This document shows, piece by piece, positions 60,787 to 64,000 of a stretch of 64,000 nt of DNA. This stretch comes from Anaerolineae bacterium (GTDB lineage Bacteria > Chloroflexota > Anaerolineae > Aggregatilineales > Phototrophicaceae). Positions within the stretch are counted from its first letter, which is position 1; the number at the start of each line of letters is the position of its first letter. Under the pieces are notes generated by a model. That model worked only from the letters and a program-made list of their open reading frames with translations, was not told the DNA's origin and searched no databases. The position numbers and the translations under genes were made by a program. The stretch is taken from positions 1 to 64,000 of the forward strand of contig JAJDXR010000089.1 of assembly GCA_022823165.1 (NCBI GenBank), written 5' to 3'.

Positions 60787-62157
60787 ATGAAGAGCTTATG
60801 TGCCTTGCTTGTCCTTCTGCTGCTGATCGCCGGCGCGCTGCCCGGTCTGGCGCAGGAGACGCTGGATTATCCCTCGGACTTGACAGAGTGCGAAGTGGAC
60901 ATGACCGGCGAAACCCTGCGCATCTTCCACTTTGGCGATTTAAGCGGCCCCTACGCCTTCATCACGCAACCGATCGTATCCGCCTTGACCGACGCGGTAA
61001 ATTACTGGAATGGTCGCGGCGGCGTCTGTGGCGCGCAATTGGAGCAGGTCTATGAAGACACCGGCGGCAACCGCGAAGCAGCGCAGAGCGTTTACGATCG
61101 CTTCACGGGCGCTTATGGCGGCGATCTTGACCTGTTGCTGCTCTACAGCTCGGATGACGGCGAGCTGCTGCGCGAGCAATTGGCGGCCGACGAAATCGTC
61201 TCCTTCATCTCCGCCGGCTCGGTTGAGAGCCTCTATGGAGAAGATGGCCAGACGCCCGGCTGGCTCTACGCCAGCAATCCGCTCTATATCAACCAGTTCG
61301 GCTCTTTCTGCCAGTTCGTGGCTGCCAGTCCGGAGGTCTTCCCCGATCCGGTGATTGGATTTGTCACCTGGCCCAACGCCTTCGGCCGGGCGGGCACCGA
61401 GCCGGCCGCCAGAGAACACTGCGCCAGCCTGGGTGTGCCGGTCCTGGAAGAACCGCAGTTCTTCCTGCCGACTGACACCGATATTCTGACGCAGGTGCAG
61501 AACGCCATCGACGGCGGCGCCAACATCATCTACACCAATACGCTGGCGACCGGGCCGGCCTTGATCGCCGGCACCCTGGTTGATCTGGGCATGGAAGACG
61601 ATGTCAAGCTGGCCGGCGTGAACTGGGTGATGGACACCAGCGTGGGCATCCTGGGCCAACGCGTGCTCAAGCCCAATGGCTTGCCATCTACTGATGGCAT
61701 GTTCGGCTCAATGCCCTTCCTCTGGTGGTCGGAGTTGAGCAGCCCGGCCGTACAATTCGTTACGCAGCAGTTCGCGCTCAACGAACGCTCGGCAACTGAG
61801 CAGAATATCGCCTATCTGCTGACATGGGGTTTGGCTGACAGCGTCATTGAGACCTATATTCGGACTGTGAACCGAGTCGGCAGCCTCAGCGCGGTAACCG
61901 GCGCCGACATCCGCGAAACCGTGGAAACTATGGATTACCAGGTACTCGGCGGTTTGCTCCATCATCATTATGAAGAAGGCATGCGCGACGCCACGTTAAA
62001 TCGCATCGCCGTGCTCAAGTACGCCAATACGGATATGTCAGGATTCGCAACGGGTCCCGATGATGCGATGTTCATAGACATTGGCGGCAGCATGGGCTAT
62101 GTGCCCATCGTACACGCGCTCACCGACTTCATGCCGGTACCCCAGTTGCGCGGCTAA
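60787..62157 (+). CDS. ABC transporter substrate-binding protein (LivK-like, Peripla_BP_6)
   Basis: A 456-residue exported binding protein. It has a clear Sec signal peptide (MKSLCALLVLLLLIAGALPGLAQ, cleaved after LAQ); there is no lipobox cysteine. The mature domain fits the type I periplasmic-binding fold: TLRIFHFGDLSGPYAFITQPIVSALTDAVNYWN, then QLEQVYEDTGGNREAAQSVYDRF and DPVIGFVTWPNAFGRAG. Ligand cannot be told, but the linked CoA ligases suggest a carboxylic acid rather than leucine. GAGGAG lies nine bases before the ATG. A repeat element and a weak promoter separate it from livM, so it may have extra expression of its own, as binding proteins often do. Confidence 0.9.
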   Translation: MKSLCALLVLLLLIAGALPGLAQETLDYPSDLTECEVDMTGETLRIFHFGDLSGPYAFITQPIVSALTDAVNYWNGRGGVCGAQLEQVYEDTGGNREAAQSVYDRFTGAYGGDLDLLLLYSSDDGELLREQLAADEIVSFISAGSVESLYGEDGQTPGWLYASNPLYINQFGSFCQFVAASPEVFPDPVIGFVTWPNAFGRAGTEPAAREHCASLGVPVLEEPQFFLPTDTDILTQVQNAIDGGANIIYTNTLATGPALIAGTLVDLGMEDDVKLAGVNWVMDTSVGILGQRVLKPNGLPSTDGMFGSMPFLWWSELSSPAVQFVTQQFALNERSATEQNIAYLLTWGLADSVIETYIRTVNRVGSLSAVTGADIRETVETMDYQVLGGLLHHHYEEGMRDATLNRIAVLKYANTDMSGFATGPDDAMFIDIGGSMGYVPIVHALTDFMPVPQLRG

Positions 62158-62255
62158 CCCGGCGCGGACAGCGCTCCATGCTCCCTCTCCACGACGCGGG
62201 AGGGAGCGCCCGCGTTTCCAAATCACCCGGGCTTTGCCCGCATGAGACTGCGCCA

Positions 62256-63098
62256 ATGTCCTTGACCGCGGCGGTAAAACCCTCAGACTTCACCACCACC
62301 GAGACCCTGTCCGTCAACAACATCGAGGTGGTCTATAACAGCGTAATTCTGGTGCTGCGCGGCATCTCGCTGGAGGTCGAGCCGGGCAAAGTCGTGTCGC
62401 TGCTGGGACCCAACGGCGCGGGAAAATCGACCACGCTGAAAGCCATCAGCGGCTTGCTTAAAGCCGAGCTGGGCGAGGTGACCCGCGGTCAAATCCACTG
62501 GGGCGGCGACCGTTTGGACGGCTTGAGCGCCGAAGACGTCGTGCGCATGGGCTTGGTCCAGGTCATTGAGGGCAGGCTGCTCTTTCGTCATCTGACCGTC
62601 GAGGAGAATCTGCGCGTGGGCGGCATGGTTTATCAAGGCGGAAGGCGCATTGGCGACGATCTGGAGCGGGTCTACCACTATTTCCCGGCGCTGGCCAAGC
62701 TGTCACGGCGCGTCAGCGGTTATCTATCCGGCGGCGAGGGGCAGATGCTGGTCATCGGCCGCGCCATGATGGCGCATCCGCAGTTGCTGATGCTGGACGA
62801 GCCCTCGCTGGGGCTGGCGCCTATGCTGGTGCATGAGATCTTCGACATCATCCGCCACATCAATCAAGAAGAGGGGATGTCGGTCTTGATCGTTGAGCAG
62901 AACGCGCGCGCGGCGCTCGAGCTGGCGGATTACGCCTATGTCATGGAAGACGGCCGCATCGTCCTGGATGGACCGGCCGAGCAAATGCGCGAGAACGAAG
63001 ATATTAAAGAATTCTACCTGGGGCTGAACCAGGCCGGCGGACGCAAAAATTACCGCGAAGTCAAGCACTACAAGCGCCGCAAGCGCTGGCTGGGTTAG
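62256..63098 (+). CDS. livF: Branched-chain-amino-acid-type ABC transporter ATP-binding protein LivF
   Basis: A 280-residue ABC ATPase of the LivF class. LSVNNIEVVYNSVILVLRGISLEV opens the domain. Walker A is LLGPNGAGKSTTL. The Q-loop segment is MGLVQVIEGRLLFRHLTVEENL, typical of LivF (VxEGRxxFxxLTVxENL). The signature is YLSGGEGQMLVIGRAMM, Walker B is LLMLDEPSLGLAP and the switch His position is VLIVEQNARAAL (Gln-Asn as in LivF). The C-terminal ~25 residues are a basic extension (KNYREVKHYKRRKRW). ATG 62256 is chosen; longer in-frame starts cover the gap after livK. It forms the ATPase pair with LivG. Confidence 0.92.
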   Translation: MSLTAAVKPSDFTTTETLSVNNIEVVYNSVILVLRGISLEVEPGKVVSLLGPNGAGKSTTLKAISGLLKAELGEVTRGQIHWGGDRLDGLSAEDVVRMGLVQVIEGRLLFRHLTVEENLRVGGMVYQGGRRIGDDLERVYHYFPALAKLSRRVSGYLSGGEGQMLVIGRAMMAHPQLLMLDEPSLGLAPMLVHEIFDIIRHINQEEGMSVLIVEQNARAALELADYAYVMEDGRIVLDGPAEQMRENEDIKEFYLGLNQAGGRKNYREVKHYKRRKRWLG

Positions 63099-63151
63099 CC
63101 GGCGCGCTACCGCGTTTCTTAGCCAAGCAACGACGACTCTGGAGCATACTT

Positions 63152-64000
63152 GTGACTGAATTCGACGCCAGAATCAGCGAACTTGTGAACTACGCCTACG
63201 ACCAGGCCCCGGCCATCCGAGCTCTGCTGGACGCGGCCGGCCTCAAGCCGTCTGATATTAGCGGCGCTGACGATCTGGCCAAAATCCCGGTTTTAAAAAA
63301 AGACTCGCTGGTCGAGATGCATCGCGAGAATCCACCCTTTGGCGGATTCCTGACCATCGATCCGGACGACTTGCCGCGCATCTATATTTCGCCCGGTCCG
63401 ATTTATGACCCGCAGCCGCCGCTTGACGATCCAGCAGCGCAGCTGGCGCCCTTCCACGCCATCGGCATCGGACGGGGCGACCGCGTCCTAAATACCTTCA
63501 TGTACCACTTGACGCCGGCCGGCATCTTGCTGGACGAAGCGATCCGCGCTTGCGGCGCTACGGTTATTCCGACTGGTCCCGGCAACACCGACTTGCAAAT
63601 CATGATGATGATGGCCCTGGGCGCGACCGGCTTCGTCGGCCAGCCCAGCTATCTGATGACCCTGCTGGACAAGGCGGCGGAGACGGGCATTGGAGCCGGC
63701 GCCGTGCCGCTGAAGAAGGCGCTGTTTTCGGCCGAACCGTATACTGAAAGCCAGCGCCAGCGCTTCGAGGGCGAGTATGGCATGACCACCACCTCAGCCT
63801 ACGGCACGGCCGATCTCGGCTTCATCGGCTACACCAGGCCCGGCTTACAAGGCTTCTGCGTCATGCCCAACATCTATCTGCAAATCTGCGATCCCGAGAC
63901 GGGCGCGCTACTGCCCGCGGGCGAAACCGGCGAGATCGTCGCCACCACATTAAACAAATCCTATCCGCTGATCCGCTTTGGCACCGGTGACCTGGGCGCG
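63152..64000 (+). CDS. PaaK-like phenylacetate-CoA ligase family protein, 3' end cut by window
   Basis: An open frame from GTG 63152 runs off the end of the window (283 codons seen). GGAG lies seven bases before the start. The sequence is PaaK-like: VNYAYDQAPAIRALLDAAGL, the early DDLAKIPVLKKDSLVEM typical of PaaK (xxLxxIPxxxKxxL), and TGFVGQPSYLMTLLDKA. KKALFSAEPYTESQRQRFEGEYG and a YGTADLGFIGY segment follow, then GETGEIVATTLNKSYPLIRFGTGDLG. The ISPGPIYDPQ segment replaces the usual SSGTTG-type phosphate motif with a similar Ser-Pro-Gly-Pro loop, as in some PaaK relatives. It probably activates an aromatic or other acid to its CoA ester, downstream of the transporter. Confidence 0.85.
   Translation, partial: MTEFDARISELVNYAYDQAPAIRALLDAAGLKPSDISGADDLAKIPVLKKDSLVEMHRENPPFGGFLTIDPDDLPRIYISPGPIYDPQPPLDDPAAQLAPFHAIGIGRGDRVLNTFMYHLTPAGILLDEAIRACGATVIPTGPGNTDLQIMMMMALGATGFVGQPSYLMTLLDKAAETGIGAGAVPLKKALFSAEPYTESQRQRFEGEYGMTTTSAYGTADLGFIGYTRPGLQGFCVMPNIYLQICDPETGALLPAGETGEIVATTLNKSYPLIRFGTGDLGA

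Overview
The window looks like a chromosomal contig from a G+C-rich Chloroflexota bacterium, probably Anaerolineae-like. This rests on gene content and style only: many Thr-Pro-rich exported proteins, a RodZ-like protein followed by rimO, a T-box leader in front of pheS, and large membrane mannosyltransferase-type (GT-C) genes among core genes. No rRNA, tRNA or CRISPR array is visible. Housekeeping genes are G+C rich. Several visibly A+T-richer genes (808-1476, 6180-7454, 22738-25051, 48823-50460) look acquired and mostly match defence families.

Layout. 1-3068: a defence-like cluster with the 3' part of an EcoRI-type DNA methyltransferase, an unknown gene overlapping it, a truncated copy of a DUF262 gene start, a small membrane coiled-coil protein and a full DUF262-HNH nuclease. 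3101-6132: a small hypothetical gene, xseA, xseB and an RlmI-like rRNA methyltransferase. 6180-7454: a Schlafen/AlbA_2-domain protein. 7474-13304: SDR, murJ, rplI with a good promoter, a RodZ-like gene and rimO. 13314-22735 (minus): O-methyltransferase, RNase Z, a GT-C membrane protein and three glycosidase-like exported proteins, one of which has lost both catalytic glutamates. 22738-24692: a BsaWI-like restriction-modification pair. 25092-31347: eda, glycerate kinase, proB, a Uma2 nuclease, a membrane protein and proA.

31391-37314 is a well-preserved T-box operon (promoter, UUC specifier, T-box sequence, terminator) driving pheS, an interposed GT-C membrane protein and pheT. 37336-43255 holds a dehydrogenase, small proteins, fabI, a PucC-like transporter with a consensus promoter, a universal stress protein, a DUF402 protein and thiamine pyrophosphokinase. 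43636-48476 has hydantoinase/oxoprolinase B and A subunits separated by an inverted hsp20, then a RidA-like protein. 48823-50421 is a HEPN-DUF262 pair. 50499-54579 holds a phosphotransferase, a DtxR/MntR regulator, a P-loop kinase-like ATPase and an alpha/beta hydrolase.

55016-64000 is a branched-chain-amino-acid-type ABC transporter (livG, H, M, K, F) interleaved with an acyl-CoA synthetase and ending in a PaaK-like CoA ligase. This suggests uptake plus CoA activation of an organic acid.

Non-coding structure: one 130-155 bp element with imperfect terminal inverted repeats occurs three times plus a decayed copy. A second 169 bp element occurs twice around the alpha/beta hydrolase. Palindromic GTAGGGGCGA-type modules occur at 57794-57864 and inside the second element. 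The upstream regions of the BsaWI-like and DUF262-HEPN operons share an exact 12-mer just downstream of the -10. The most promising leads are the defence pairs with this shared motif, the catalytically dead glycosidase paralogue, and the pheS/pheT operon carrying a membrane glycosyltransferase gene.
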